Shown in pieces: positions 1 to 11,333 of a DNA stretch of 64,000 bases. Source of the stretch: Tolypocladium sp. Sup5 PDA-1 (taxonomy: Eukaryota; Ascomycota; Sordariomycetes; Hypocreales; Ophiocordycipitaceae); the NCBI GenBank assembly GCA_000750105.3, contig JPHH03000011.1, positions 62,001-126,000 of the forward strand, written 5' to 3'. Each line of letters begins with the position of its first letter. The stretch's first letter is position 1. The notes under the pieces were generated by a model that worked only from the letters and a program-made list of their open reading frames with translations, had not been told where the DNA came from and ran no database searches. The translations under genes and the position numbers were made by a program.

Positions 1-121
1 AAAATGCCTCGGAAGGATTCGACGTCTAGCCCCCATAAGTAGATGCGTCGTTCTTATCGTCCCCTTCCAAGACACTGGTTTTCCACGTTAGCTTTACAAG
101 GGCTGGGTAGCCGGTTGCCAG
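1..121. other. 3' flank of ATG18
   Basis: This is the sequence downstream of the ATG18 stop codon, presumably its 3' untranslated region. I see no gene in it. Confidence 0.5.
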
Positions 122-1586
122 CTAAGGGGGGGTGTGGACTAACGAGAACTGCTTCACCAGATAGCCCTCTCCGCCGTTCTCCATGTCGATGTTATAGACA
201 TAGAAGCCGCCGTCGCTTGTCACGACCATGACCTGCGGACTACTGCTGCTCATTGCCACGACACTGCGGAGTGGACCCGCGGGTGTCCCTCCTGCCAGGC
301 GGGCCGGGCCCGCCGATGCTGTTGATTTGGGGATCTTGATGTATGCAAAGTCCCTCAGCGGCTCCCACATCTCCGTTACCGACTGCGGCAGATACGATCC
401 AACGACGCCGGCGACGCCGCGGCCCATGAGCTGCGAAGAGCGCCGAAGCATGTTGCTAAATGACCCGCTTTGTCTCCGATGCCCCTGCCCCTGCTTGTTA
501 CCACCGGCAGGGTTGCTTCCCGTCGCGAGTTCTGCAGCGTCACTTCTTGGGGACTCGGCCGCGCTGTTGCCTGGTGAGTCGGCATCCTCGTAGCTCCGGG
601 CGCGTGACCAGCGATCCTGCCTCGGGGAGCCTGGTGGCTCTATGGGAGCTCCCGCAGGAGTTGTGTTGCCTGGAGGGGCCCCAAGACGGAAGATGTGGAC
701 AGTATCTGAAGTGGAAGAGACGCAGAGAAGCGTTGAGCTGAGGTTGAACGACATGCTGTAGATGGTCGAGGGATATGTTCCGCGCCTAAACTGGTATAGC
801 TTCTGGCCTCGAGGAACCGAGAAGACTCGAATGATGGTACCCGTCTCGCTGGCCGTAGCGAGCAGCGTCCCGTCGTTATTTAGGCATATGCAGCACAGGG
901 GAGATCGATGCGCCTCGATAACATTGACGGCCTTGAGGGTCAGGGTATCGAAGACGAGAACCTCGCCGGACGTGGGCGCAATGTATGTGGACTGGGGCGG
1001 GGCGTGAGAAGGTCGTCGAGCATCCGAGTCCTCGCGAGGCTTGGGGAGGGGATACGCAATGAAGCAATTCTCGGACGAGGGCGACAGCGCGCAGATGGCC
1101 GACGGGTTCGGAGACGTGGGGATCGTGTAAAGAAGGCTCATGTTGCTGATGTCGTAGAGGTATATCTCTTCCTCCAAGACGACGGAGAGTCGCTTTCGAT
1201 TCAGGCGCACGGCAAGGACAGCGGAAGGGAAGGTAAGCTCGCAGATGACGGATGCTCTCTGCGAAACACAAGATGGTGAGCGACGTACAGGCGGGGATGA
1301 AGGCTGAGAAGGTACCTTTGTGTTCTGTATTATCAGGTGGCGCGGGGAGAGGATTAGGGCGACGAGGGAGGTCGAGAAGAGCATCTCAATGATGGCGATG
1401 TTGCCGTCATCGCTGCTGAATATCCTGGAGAATGGATCAGTGTGGTAGATGCGGAAGCCCTTGGACGTTCCTGCAAAGGCCAGAGTCAGTGACTGAGTGG
1501 GGAGCAGAGGAGATGGGCAACTCACCAACAGCTAGGCAGCTGTGGTCCTGGTTGAAGGTGATGAAGTTGAGCGATGGGGTCGCCAT
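122..1586 (-). CDS. ATG18: Autophagy PROPPIN protein Atg18 (WD-repeat, PI3P/PI(3,5)P2 binding)
   Basis: Exons are complement(122..1258, 1316..1470, 1526..1586), giving 450 aa. The start ATG at 1586 opens MATPSLNF, and both introns have GT..AG ends that keep frame. The protein is a seven-bladed beta-propeller of the PROPPIN family. The phosphoinositide-binding FRRG motif is visible at about residues 229-232, followed by the typical TYPSTIYSMSF blade. The C terminus has the family-typical GGEGYLVKQ block. In the family, Atg18 binds PI3P at the phagophore and PI(3,5)P2 at the vacuole, and works with Atg2 in lipid transfer and membrane retrieval. A Ser/Pro-rich loop at about 285-360 is the usual disordered insertion between late blades. 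The 57-nt second intron has no in-frame stop, so retention would insert 19 residues. The gene is divergent from PPM2. The paralogue Atg21 is possible, but Atg18 fits better. Confidence 0.93.
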
Positions 1587-2356
1587 GTCGGACGTCCCCC
1601 AGCGCAAGGGAGCTGGAGGAGTCGAAGCCGGTGTGTGTGGATGCGGATGCGAACGGGGGCGGGCCGTTGCTGACCAGCTGTCGTCGTCGTCGGTCGTGGA
1701 GTCGAGGTTAACACTTGACTCTTGACAGCTCGGCCGCCGTTTGTTCCGTGTACCTCGGCTCGATGCGATGCAGCAAAGCAGACAGTGTCGAGTGAAATGG
1801 AAGGCTGAGGCTCTGGCGGTGGAGATTCTAGTGGGTATGAAGCAAGTTGGTTGAAGAAGCGCTGAATGGAAGAGAGGGGAGGACGGAGAGAGGTTGGGGA
1901 AACGAAGCTTGGAAGGCTGGAGCGCCAGTCGCACCTGCAGCTGGATGCGTGATGATGGATGTGGGGGCGATCAGGGCGGGCGGGGAGGGGAAGAGCGAAC
2001 CGCTTTCAGTGGGGTGCCTGCCAGCCTCTGCCTTGACAACTTGAGTGGAGGGGTCACGCCAGCGGGCAGCATGAAGCACCCACGATCTCAGCTAATACAG
2101 GACGAAAAACGGCCCAAAAAATTGGCCCGAGAAGAGTCAACAAACCAACCACACCGACAAGCAGCCATCTTGGGGGGACCCCTGGCCGATTCTGGTTTGC
2201 CCGAAAGATACCCAAAACTATAAGAACATTCTGCCTCATGCGGGTGGACAAGGAAGGCATCATACGTACCTTGTACCAGACATACAGCAACATACGCTTG
2301 TCTGGTCCTTGATAGCAAAAACTTGTCAAAGACTCAAAGGCCTCGTGACGACAAGT
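1587..2356. promoter_or_regulatory. Divergent promoter region, ATG18 / PPM2
   Basis: A 770-nt space lies between two head-to-head start codons and so must hold both promoters and 5' leaders. The frame upstream of the ATG18 start stays open for over 100 codons but carries no protein signature. I see no clear core promoter element. Confidence 0.5.
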
Positions 2357-5300
2357 ATGGCGGCACAGACACCGCGCCCAGAGCGGCCGGCCAGGTCACA
2401 AGCTCTGGACGACCTCATCATGGGGGTAAGTAATTATTGGGCCGTGGTCATTGCTGCTCGTCGGCTCATATCCAACTGCTTTTCACATTTAAATCATCGC
2501 ATAGACCCGCGGGCTAACACCTCGCACAGACAAACAGCAGCAGCATAGTCTCCAAAAGGAGTGTCGAGCGCCTATATTACCCCGACGAGCCCCATTTCTT
2601 CCGTTACTTTGTAAAAAAGTTCCAGAGGAGGGCGCCACTCATCAACCGTGGCTACTGGCTGAGGCTCAGGGCCATCGATGTAGTTGTGCGTCAGTTCCTT
2701 ACACGACGCTCGGCAAGCAAAAAAGTCGTTGTCAATTTAGGATGCGGCAGGTGAGAGCGCACTCCCTATACCAGTCAGTCCTCGGTGGCCTAACTTTTGT
2801 CCTTTCTGCTCCAGCGACGTCTTGCCGTGGCAATCTCACGCCCGTCATGGCTCGGCATGCGATGACGTCCTCTTCGTGGACATTGACTATCCCGATCTCA
2901 TGATCAAGAAGCGTGCCGTTGTGCTGGAAACGCCCCAGCTGCGAGAGCTGCTAGGTGCCGACTTCAGGGTCAGCGAGTCGCAGGAGGACCAGATACTGCT
3001 CAAGAGTGAGCGATACTGCCAACTAGGATGCGACCTGCGGCAGCTGGACAAGCTCCGCGGAACGCTGGAGACATTTCTACCCCTTGCCGAGTGTGACGTG
3101 CTCTTCGTGGCCGAGGTATCAGTAACGTACATGGACACGCACTCCGCCGACTCGCTTATCCAGTGGGCGAGCTCTATTGGTAATTGTGAGTATCCAACCC
3201 CTGGACTGAGCCCTCGTTCTGAGACTCCACATTGTGCAGAGAGCATGCTCTGATCATCGCAGCTGAGTTTTGTCTCTTGGAGCAACTCCTCCCACATGGC
3301 CCGGACCATCCCTTTGCAAAGACCATGCTCAGTCATTTTGACAAGCTGAAAACGCCACCCAAGTCAGTTGGCCAATACCCAACACTCGGGAGCCAACGGG
3401 ATAGGTTCCAGAGCCGGGGATGGCGGCGTGTTGACATATGGGACCTGTGGGAGGCCTGGTCGAGTGACTACTTTCTCAGCAGCGCCGAGAGGTCTGCACT
3501 GGACCAGGTGGAACCCTTTGACGAGTGGGAGGAGTTTATGCTCTTCGCACGGCACTACTTCATTGTACATGCCTCGGCCACTCCAGTAGATGGAGAGCAG
3601 CCATCGCAAACTTTGGCCCCGAAGCCTAAGCCAGACTACCCCAGAGCAGACGTTGAAGTAACGTGCTACCAAGAGAATGCCCCCAGGCGACGGTTTGGAG
3701 ACGCCTTGGTTATGTCAAACTCCATGGGAAGACAGTTCGCCCTGCACATGATGGGGTCCGGAACCAATAGTAGGACAGACACCTATGATGTCTTTTCCCT
3801 AGGCCGACACAACGACTCCCCGAAGCTACCGTTAACTGGGCCACTTCCCCGCATGTGCTACACGGTGTCAGATCTAGGCGACTTCGGTGTCCTTCTCGTG
3901 GGAGGTAGGGGCTCGCCGGCCAGCGCGTTCTCGGACTGCTGGCTCTTTCACAGAGGGGCCGAATGCCGCTGGCAGCCAACTTGGAGACTTCCGGTGCCGC
4001 TCTTCAGGCATTCCGCCATCCGGTTGAAGGGCTCGTCTCTTGCACTTGTCATGGGCGGCAAGACTGGCCCCTCCAAGATTTCAGAGGACTGTTTTGTCTT
4101 TGACCCAGAACGTGGTTGGCTCAGATGCCAGGTCCGGGGTTCTAGACCTCGCCCGGCATTTGGGGCCATAGTGTGCAGCTCGACTCAATCCAGCAGCAAA
4201 GAGGGTGTCTTCCATGGCCTGATAGCAGGCGGTATCGATCAAGACGGTCGCGTACTCACTGAGCAGTACTCATGGTGCCTCGATACAAACGAGTCCCGGG
4301 TATGTCTTCCCCAGTCACTCGAGTCAGGAGAGAGCCTTTTCCTCCCGACAGTTCTTGTTCTTCTCGTCTCGTCAATTCCACAAACGCTAACTATCTGGCA
4401 GCCAGCAATAGACTTCGAGATGGTTGCGCCTATTCCGAAAGATGGAGATGATCTGTCACTGTTTGGTGCCAAGTGTGTCGAGCTGGATTCTTGCACAGTG
4501 GTGTGTGGCGGCATGGGACAAGATGCGTCGTCCCAAGGCTGCTGTGCTGTCGCTGTCACTGTACGAGATGGTGGATCTTACACAACTCTACAACTTCACT
4601 CCAAAGCTGATGGTGCACGGATGCCATTCATGATTGGATCTTCCATCATCCCGTCTGACAGAGGTGTGGCGGTTGTTGGCGGCGGAGCTACCTGCTTCTC
4701 GATGGGAACCTTTTGGGAGACCGGTGTTTACAGCATCACGATTCCCGACCAGCTCTGGCAACACACCGGTGAAGCGGCTTCAAGTACTCAGACCGCTGGC
4801 ATTGAGTATATGGAGACTCATAAGGTCGTCAGCAGCACCAATGGTGACAACAGACTCTCCGAAACGCCTGATGGAAAAGCAACCTTGACCGCGATTCCTC
4901 GAATAAACGTCAGCTCAGCAAAAGCATTCGACGAAACTCTCCGCGATGGGAGGCCCGTCATTATAGAAGGCCTCGAATTAGGCAACTGCCTGCAGAAATG
5001 GACCTCGGAATACATGGTGGAACGCGTCGGCCAGCGTACAGAGGTGAGTCCGCAGCGGAGTCGTTAGGCGATCGCATCAAGCTGACACGGGGCAGGTCGT
5101 TGTGCACGAGTGCCACAAAGATACAGACAAGATGGACTTCAACTCCAAAAACTTTCGCTACGTCACCGACTCGTTTGGGAACATCATGACAAAGATTCAA
5201 GCCGGGGGCCGGATGTATCTGCGATCACTGTCGCAGGAGAAGCCGTCAGAGCAGCCGGCAAACATTGAAAAGGATTTCCCACGACTGGCAGAGGACTTTT

Positions 5301-5942
5301 GCTTGCCCCAGGAGTTGGACTACATCAGGAAGAACCTGTTTAGCTCCGTCCTAAGAGTCTCGGGCATGGTAAACATGTGGCTTCACTACGACGTAAGCCC
5401 CCCCCCCCCCTCTTCCCCCCCCTGCTCATTCAACCAACGGCTGGTAATTCATATCGCTTCATGTCACTGACTCGGTTTATGGTCCGCAGGTGATGGCCAA
5501 CGTCTATGCCCAAATCGTCGGCCGCAAGCGAATGATCCTCTTCCCACCGAGTGACGTGACGCGCCTGTCGTTTGCACCGGGAGCGTCCAGCTCGAGCCTT
5601 GACGTGTTTTCAAAGCTCGATTCTCCATCACTGGCGGCAACGCGTCCGCACGAAGCTGTGCTCAAGCCTGGAGACGTACTGTTCTTGCCGGCGCTGTGGC
5701 TCCACACGGCCGCGCCGACGACGGACATGAGCGTCGCGGTCAACGTCTTCTTCCGCGACCTCGAGAGCGGATACGCCGCGGGCCGGGACGTGTACGGCAA
5801 CAGGGATCTGGCGGCGTACGAAAAGGGCAGGCTGGACGCAGCGAGGATAGCAAAGGGCTTCCTGCAATTGCCGGTCGAGACAAGACGATTCTACTTGGCA
5901 CGGATAGCCGATGAGCTGCAGCAAGCCGCAGAGGGCGTTTGA
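2357..5942 (+). CDS. PPM2: tRNA wybutosine-synthesizing protein 4 (LCM methyltransferase + kelch + JmjC domains)
   Basis: Exons are 2357..2425, 2530..2750, 2815..3185, 3263..5043, 5096..5392 and 5490..5942, giving 1063 aa; all junctions close in frame. Residues 1-330 form a leucine-carboxyl-methyltransferase-like SAM domain with the glycine motif NLGCGSD near 92-98. Residues about 340-650 form a kelch-type beta-propeller with GG-rich blades. From about 815 to the end lies a JmjC/cupin domain. In the family, Ppm2/TYW4 methylates and methoxycarbonylates the side chain of yW-72 to finish wybutosine at position 37 of tRNA-Phe. The JmjC part is closest to what I recall of TYW5: HYD at 911-913 and His 985 in ALWLH give a complete HxD...H iron triad. 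The third junction (donor 3186, acceptor 3262) is the least certain. The fifth intron holds long C runs. Confidence 0.93.
5398..5422 (+). repeat. Poly-C tract in a PPM2 intron
   Basis: A run of 13 C, an interrupting TCTT, and a second run of 8 C sit directly after the donor of the fifth PPM2 intron. Homopolymer length is error-prone in assembly, but this one lies in an intron and does not affect frame. Confidence 0.8.
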
Positions 5943-6690
5943 AAGCTCGTGAGTAAGTGGGTTACTCCGTAGATGATGGCTGAAACGCCGTAGACTCTGG
6001 GCGGAAGATGTCTCGGGCAGAGAAATAACAAACTTCAATTGCTAATGTATTGATTGCCTCCCAAGAGGCTGGACTCTGGAGAGGGAGGCTTGTCAGGAGG
6101 CTTGTCAGGAGGCTTGTTAAGAGTTGGAATTGGCGCCTCTGGTTGGTGGTGAAAAGATGGCCCGAGAGCTCCCCAGCTCAGGAGCGGGTCCCATGTGTCT
6201 CCAATGACGCACTTCACGGCTCCTTACACTTTGCTCTGACGCCGTCAGTCATTCAACAAATCGACCGACGACACAAGCGATGCGACACGATACGCGCGCC
6301 TAGACGCAGAGCTCGCTCTCGTCTCAATTCTACCTCTCTTGGGCCGGTAGGCATAGAGGGGTTGGGAAGGTGGGCGAAGAGAGCCGTCTCGCCGGCAGAA
6401 ACGAGGCTGGACTTGTTGAGAGGGGAAGCTTCTCTTATCATCTCTCTCCCTTTCTCCCTCCCTTTCTCCCTCAATCCATCTCTGCTGCCGTCTCACTGTT
6501 ATCCTCTTAAAGCCCGTGTCTTTCATTCATCAACACGGCTCTGCCGGCAAGGATACAGCGGTTCGCCTTCTATTCCCGGCCGCCCGGGCAGTGATTCGCC
6601 TGCAACAGAGGCGGGAAGCTCGGGGCAGAATCACATGCAAACGAACCACGCCAGCTCTATCCCATCTCGACTCCGGCTCCTCAGTTCATC
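5943..6690. promoter_or_regulatory. PPM2 3' flank and GUT2 promoter
   Basis: The space of 748 nt between two tandem genes holds the PPM2 3' end and the GUT2 promoter. It includes a short tandem repeat at 6084-6119 and a CT-rich stretch at about 6440-6500 (TCTCTCCCTTTCTCCCTCCC-like), a common feature just upstream of fungal transcription starts. Confidence 0.5.
6084..6119 (+). repeat. 12-bp tandem repeat, three copies
   Basis: Three head-to-tail copies of GGAGGCTTGTCA, the last with one change (TTA). It lies between PPM2 and GUT2 and has no assigned role. Confidence 0.85.
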
Positions 6691-8811
6691 ATGGCATCTG
6701 CGTCACGCCCGCTGCTGCGGCGGCTGCTTGTCCCCGGAACCGTCGCCATTACCGGAACAGCCATCCTGGTCTACTCGTATCGGCCCCGAAATATCCTCGG
6801 CTCCTCCTCCGCTGCCGTTCCACCACCCACGTACGGCCCCGATGGCTCCTTCACCATGCCCAAGTTCCCGCGCGTCAAGTCCCGTCTGGAGCAGCTCGCC
6901 GACCTGCGTCGGAGCTCCAATGCTGCCGCAGGGGCAGAGTATGACATGCTCGTCATCGGCGCCGGTGCCACCGGGGCCGGCGTTGCCCTCGATGCGGCGA
7001 CCCGCGGCCTTCGCGTTGCCATCGTCGAGCGTGAAGACTTCAGCAGCGGCACCAGCAGCAAAAGCACCAAGCTCGTCCATGGCGGCGTCCGCTACCTCGA
7101 AAAGGCTGTCTGGAACCTCGACTACAATCAGTATCAGCTGGTTCGGGAGGCCCTCAAGGAACGCAAGTACTTTCTCCAGACAGCACCGCACTTGAGCATG
7201 TGGCTGCCCATAATGCTACCCCTGGATAAGTGGTGGAAGGCCCCTTACTACTGGGCTGGAACCAAGTTCTACGACTTTCTCGCCGGCAGCGAAGGCATCG
7301 AGAGCTCATACTTCCTCACCCGCAGCAAGGCCCTCGAGGCGTTTCCCATGCTGAAGCAAACGGACCTCGTTGGCGCTCTTGTTTACTACGACGGCGCGCA
7401 CAACGACTCGCGAATGAACGTCTCTATAGCTATGACGGCTGCTCTTTACGGCGCCACGGTCGCTAACCACACCGAAGTCACGAGCCTCATCAAGGACGAC
7501 AGCGGCCGTGTCTGCGGTGCTACAGTCAAGGATCTCGTGGCTGCCAGGGATGGCAAGCCTGCAGAAGATATCACTGTCCGGGCCAAGTGCGTCGTCAACT
7601 GCACGGGTCCCTTCACCGACTCCATCCGAAAGATGGACGATCAAAAGTGTAAGGAGATCGTCGCTCCCTCGTCCGGTGTTCACGTCATCCTGCCTGGGTA
7701 CTACAGTCCGGCCAAGATGGGACTCATCGACCCGTCGACGTCTGACGGCCGAGTTATCTTCTTCCTCCCCTGGCAGGGTAACACCATTGCCGGCACCACC
7801 GACTCGCCGTGCCCAATCTCCCCCAACCCTCTGCCCGATGAGGAGTCTATCAAGTGGATTCTCGGTGAGATTAGCCAATACCTGTCACCGGAGATCAACG
7901 TGCGACGGGGAGATGTGCTGGCTGCCTGGTCCGGCATCCGGCCCCTGGTCAAGGACCCCAAGGCCAAGAACACGGAATCGCTGGTTCGGAACCATCTGGT
8001 CGACGTCTCCCCCTCGGGCCTCTTGACTTGTGCCGGCGGCAAGTGGACAACGTATCGCCAGATGGCCGAAGAGTGCGTCGACGCTGCCGTCCAAGAGTTC
8101 GGCCTCAAGCCAAGACCCGTGACCGATGCCCCCCGTGTCAGCGGCACCGAGGTGGTGGATGATGGCGCCATCCTCGACGGCTCGTGCCAGACGCACAACG
8201 TCCGCCTTGTCGGGGCCCACGGCTTCAGCAAGACGCTCTTCATCCCGGTCATCCAGCACTTTGGCGTCGAGACGGAGGTGGCCAAGCACCTGACGGAGAG
8301 CTACGGCGACCGCGCCTGGACCGTGGCAGCTCTGTGCAAGCTGACGGACCAGCGGTTTCCGGCCCGTGGCGAGCGCATCTCGCAGCTGTACCCTTTCGTC
8401 GATGGAGAGATCCGCTACGCCGTGCGCCACGAGTACGCCCAGACGCCCGTCGACGTGCTCGCGCGGCGGACGCGACTGGCTTTCCTCAATGCCCAGGCTG
8501 CGCTGGAAGCACTGCCCAAGATCATCGACATTATGACCGAGGAGCTCAACTGGGACCGCCCCCGGCAAGAGTTGGAGTGGACGGAGAGTACGTAAAAAAT
8601 GCCCTTCCTTACCCCTGTGCCGGTCTTGTTTGAAGGAGTCATGCCGCTAACGCTCGGGACTACAGCCGTGACCTTTTTAAAGTCCATGGGACTGCCCCAG
8701 CCGATGATGTCGGTGACTCGCAAGCAGGTGGAACAGGGCAAGCTCGACGACTTTGTCAACGAGCTCGAGTGGAATATGTACTCGCGGCATGACAGGCCAA
8801 CAGAGGACTAG
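6691..8811 (+). CDS. GUT2: Mitochondrial FAD-dependent glycerol-3-phosphate dehydrogenase
   Basis: Exons are 6691..8587 and 8666..8811 (680 aa). The donor GTACGT at 8588 and the CTACAG acceptor join ELEWTE to TVTFLKSMGLP in frame. The enzyme oxidises sn-glycerol-3-phosphate to dihydroxyacetone phosphate and passes electrons to ubiquinone on the outer face of the inner mitochondrial membrane, as part of glycerol catabolism and the G3P shuttle. Visible features are a basic N-terminal presequence, a hydrophobic segment at about 14-29, the FAD dinucleotide-binding motif VIGAGATGAG at 88-97, the SSKSTKLVHGGVRYL block, and the C-terminal DAO_C-like domain with RTRLAF. Length is normal for fungal Gut2. 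Coding is strongly GC3-biased, as expected for a well-expressed gene. Confidence 0.96.
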
Positions 8812-10361
8812 CCGAGGACACTGAGAGCAGGCTGGGCAGAGGCTCAACTGCCTTTTTTCCATTTACTCTAGGTGTCAGCACTTTTACCGCGGATGACGGA
8901 TCGAGGGGATATGTACGGGACAAATGGGAGGGATGCCTTTCGGGACACGGCGATTCCACAGTACGGGAGGCCAGGCGTTTGCCATTTGTGTGATGTCAAG
9001 TTTATTTATGGGGACAGTTTAATGCGGCTACTTCGTACGGATGAATCTTTCCTGTTTGTACCCAGACGTGGCCAGGCCGCGTCGGATTGTGAACGCACGA
9101 GTCCTTTTGTGTTTCGAGAAAATCACCAGCTGCTTCTTTTCGATTGGAGGAGTGCCTCACTCACGACAGACGAGTTGGATAATAACTGACCATACCGATT
9201 CAAAGTCTTTGCCACATGTGCTGAATTACCTATTATCATTATCTAGGCATCTTCTGTTCTGCAACACTCTCTGCGTGTCGGCTTCTTCAAGTTCATCACA
9301 CTTCTGCCAACGCCGAGACCACAGACAAGACGACGGCCATCGCCAAAAAGGAAAGCCATCATGGGGAGTAGAAAATGGCCTGGTCCGTAGACGCAGAGCC
9401 CAACCAGTCTCTTTCAACGCGACGAGTCCCAACGGTCGCCCGTACATGCTATACAAAAGAAGAGGGAAAAAAGATAAAAAAAGAGTACAAATCATGCCGA
9501 CGCATCCCAGTACCTATACATGTACAGAGTGCCAAATAACTCCACGTACGCCGCCCGCCAAGCGATGCCTGTCTATGATTTTGGTATCCCGCGTATGCAA
9601 AGTGGCCGTGATGATAACCTGAGGGAAGATCCAAAACCGTTCCGTAAAACTCCCCGCTCCTGTAAAATGCGCTCATGTCTAAAGTCCGTTTCCATCATGC
9701 ATGGGCTCGGCGGTTCAGAAGCCTAGCCGACAATCTCATTTCTCTTTCCCACTTTGGGATTCCATCAACTCCATCAAGTCGTTGCGCCAGCTCTACGTTT
9801 TCGGCTCCCCGATGACGAGTTTGAGCGGACATTGAGCACACACCGGCTGTTCCACGCGGCGTCCCATCCGTACATGTCGTGGTTCGGCGAGGCGCAGTAA
9901 AACGCATCAGAGTAGGCATTAGTCATGGTAGTATCCGCGTCTTCAGAATCTGAGCGCGGCTCCGAAAAGCGAGACAAATCGGACAGAGTCGGCTTCGCGC
10001 CGAAGATCGCGCTCCGAGACCGTGATGCCGCAACGCGGTCCTCGATGGATGGGATGGGCGAATCGGGCCAGTGAAGCCTGTAGTTCCTCCGCTTCGCGCG
10101 AGTAGCCTTCTGAATCATCAAAGCGCGGTGCCCGGCGTGAGTGGAGCCTGGTCTCCCGGCAGCCGTGCCATCCCTCGGGCTCTCGCTCCGCCGCCCGTCA
10201 TCGACTCGCTGCAGCACACCGCACCTTGTTACGGGTGCAAGGGACAGCCGTCGATCTAGATATGACGTTGCCCACTCGGAAGACGAGCTGCCAAAGGCAG
10301 CTGCAGCATCTTCGTCATGAGCAAGGTCAGGTGAGGTAGGGTCGGGCACGGCCTGTGACCA
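8812..10361. other. Convergent intergenic region GUT2 / RGS gene
   Basis: This 1.55 kb separates two converging genes. The GUT2-proximal part looks like ordinary 3' flank. On the minus strand, positions 9774-10361 form an open frame that directly continues the RGS reading frame after its TGA; it is Ser/Arg-rich and I recognise no domain in it. No RNA gene was seen. Confidence 0.4.
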
Positions 10362-11333
10362 TCATAAGACGTGGCCATGACTCGTCTCTGCCAAGGATGA
10401 GTCGCAGTCGGTGCTGGACGAGGTCGGCGTAGAGCGCCGACTAGACCCCTTGCGGCTGAAGCCGAGCTTGGCTCCCACCTTCTTCCAACCCTTGTTGTGT
10501 GCGGCCACGGCACGTTGGAAGCCGCCGGGCGAGGTGTTGAAGGTATATTCCGACGTCGGCGGTGTTGTCGGCGGGGTCATGGGCTCCATGGCTGGCGGTG
10601 AATTGCTGTCACTGTCGTCGGTGAGCCCGTCGGAGTCGACAGTGTGATAGGTCGAGGACCGCAGGGGGTGGCCACTTCCACGGCCGGCGCTGTTGTGAGA
10701 ACGTCGCCGGGGTGATCCGGCGCGCTCCTCGCTAGGGTTGGCGAGCTGGAGAGGCGCGACGGACTGGAGAAAGGGGACGAGAAGAGAATCGTTCATGAGC
10801 TCGTAGATGATGCGGCCAGCGTCTTCCAGCTCGGAGGGGTGAGGAGGAGTAGGCCCGTATGGCAGGTTCAGGAGGCGGTCTCGGACGCGGGCAGGGATGT
10901 TGACCTCGCGCGGAGCGCACGGGATGATGTACACCTGCATGAGCTTTTCCCACCAGCCGCAAACGCGCTCGTTGCTCTCGCGTGAGGGCGGAGCCTCGGC
11001 GGCGAGCTGGTCGTAGAAGGCGGCGTAGCGCTGCGAGTCGAGGGTGAACTCCAGCGTCTCCATGCAGTGGTTCTGGGAGAGATAGGCCATGAAGGCGCTC
11101 AAGGTCCAGGGGGGAGGGGACGTGTCGAGGAGGATTTCGGTGAGGGTTGGGGGTCGAGTTGCCATCATGAATCGTGATGAGCAGGTTGACTGAGCGTAGA
11201 AGCCGCTGGCAGGGCGCGACGAATGCTCATCAAACGCGTAGTCGTCAAAGGCGGATGCGAGTTTCGGCGACTGTTCTTGGGGACTTGTGATGAGGTAGAC
11301 TGGAGATGGACGCCGTATCCTCGGTTTGACCAT
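10362..11333 (-). CDS. RGS-domain regulator of G-protein signalling
   Basis: A single exon encodes 323 aa. The first true ATG of the frame is at 11333 (MVKPRIRRPSPVYLI). Residues about 55-185 match the RGS fold: PPTLTEILLDTSPPPWTLSAF, then a LEFTLDSQRYAAFY helix, the VNIPARVRDRLL segment and the LMNDSLLVPFLQSV terminal helix. Family members accelerate GTP hydrolysis by G-alpha subunits and so damp signalling that controls conidiation, mating and nutrient sensing. The C-terminal third is Ser/Thr/Pro-rich and probably disordered, with a conserved-looking GWKKVGAKLGF block. There is no DEP domain, which excludes FlbA/Sst2 orthologues, and no 7TM region. It resembles the small single-domain fungal RGS proteins, but I cannot assign a subclass. 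Its 5' side is unusually far from any other gene. Confidence 0.85.
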   Translation of the reverse strand: MVKPRIRRPSPVYLITSPQEQSPKLASAFDDYAFDEHSSRPASGFYAQSTCSSRFMMATRPPTLTEILLDTSPPPWTLSAFMAYLSQNHCMETLEFTLDSQRYAAFYDQLAAEAPPSRESNERVCGWWEKLMQVYIIPCAPREVNIPARVRDRLLNLPYGPTPPHPSELEDAGRIIYELMNDSLLVPFLQSVAPLQLANPSEERAGSPRRRSHNSAGRGSGHPLRSSTYHTVDSDGLTDDSDSNSPPAMEPMTPPTTPPTSEYTFNTSPGGFQRAVAAHNKGWKKVGAKLGFSRKGSSRRSTPTSSSTDCDSSLAETSHGHVL

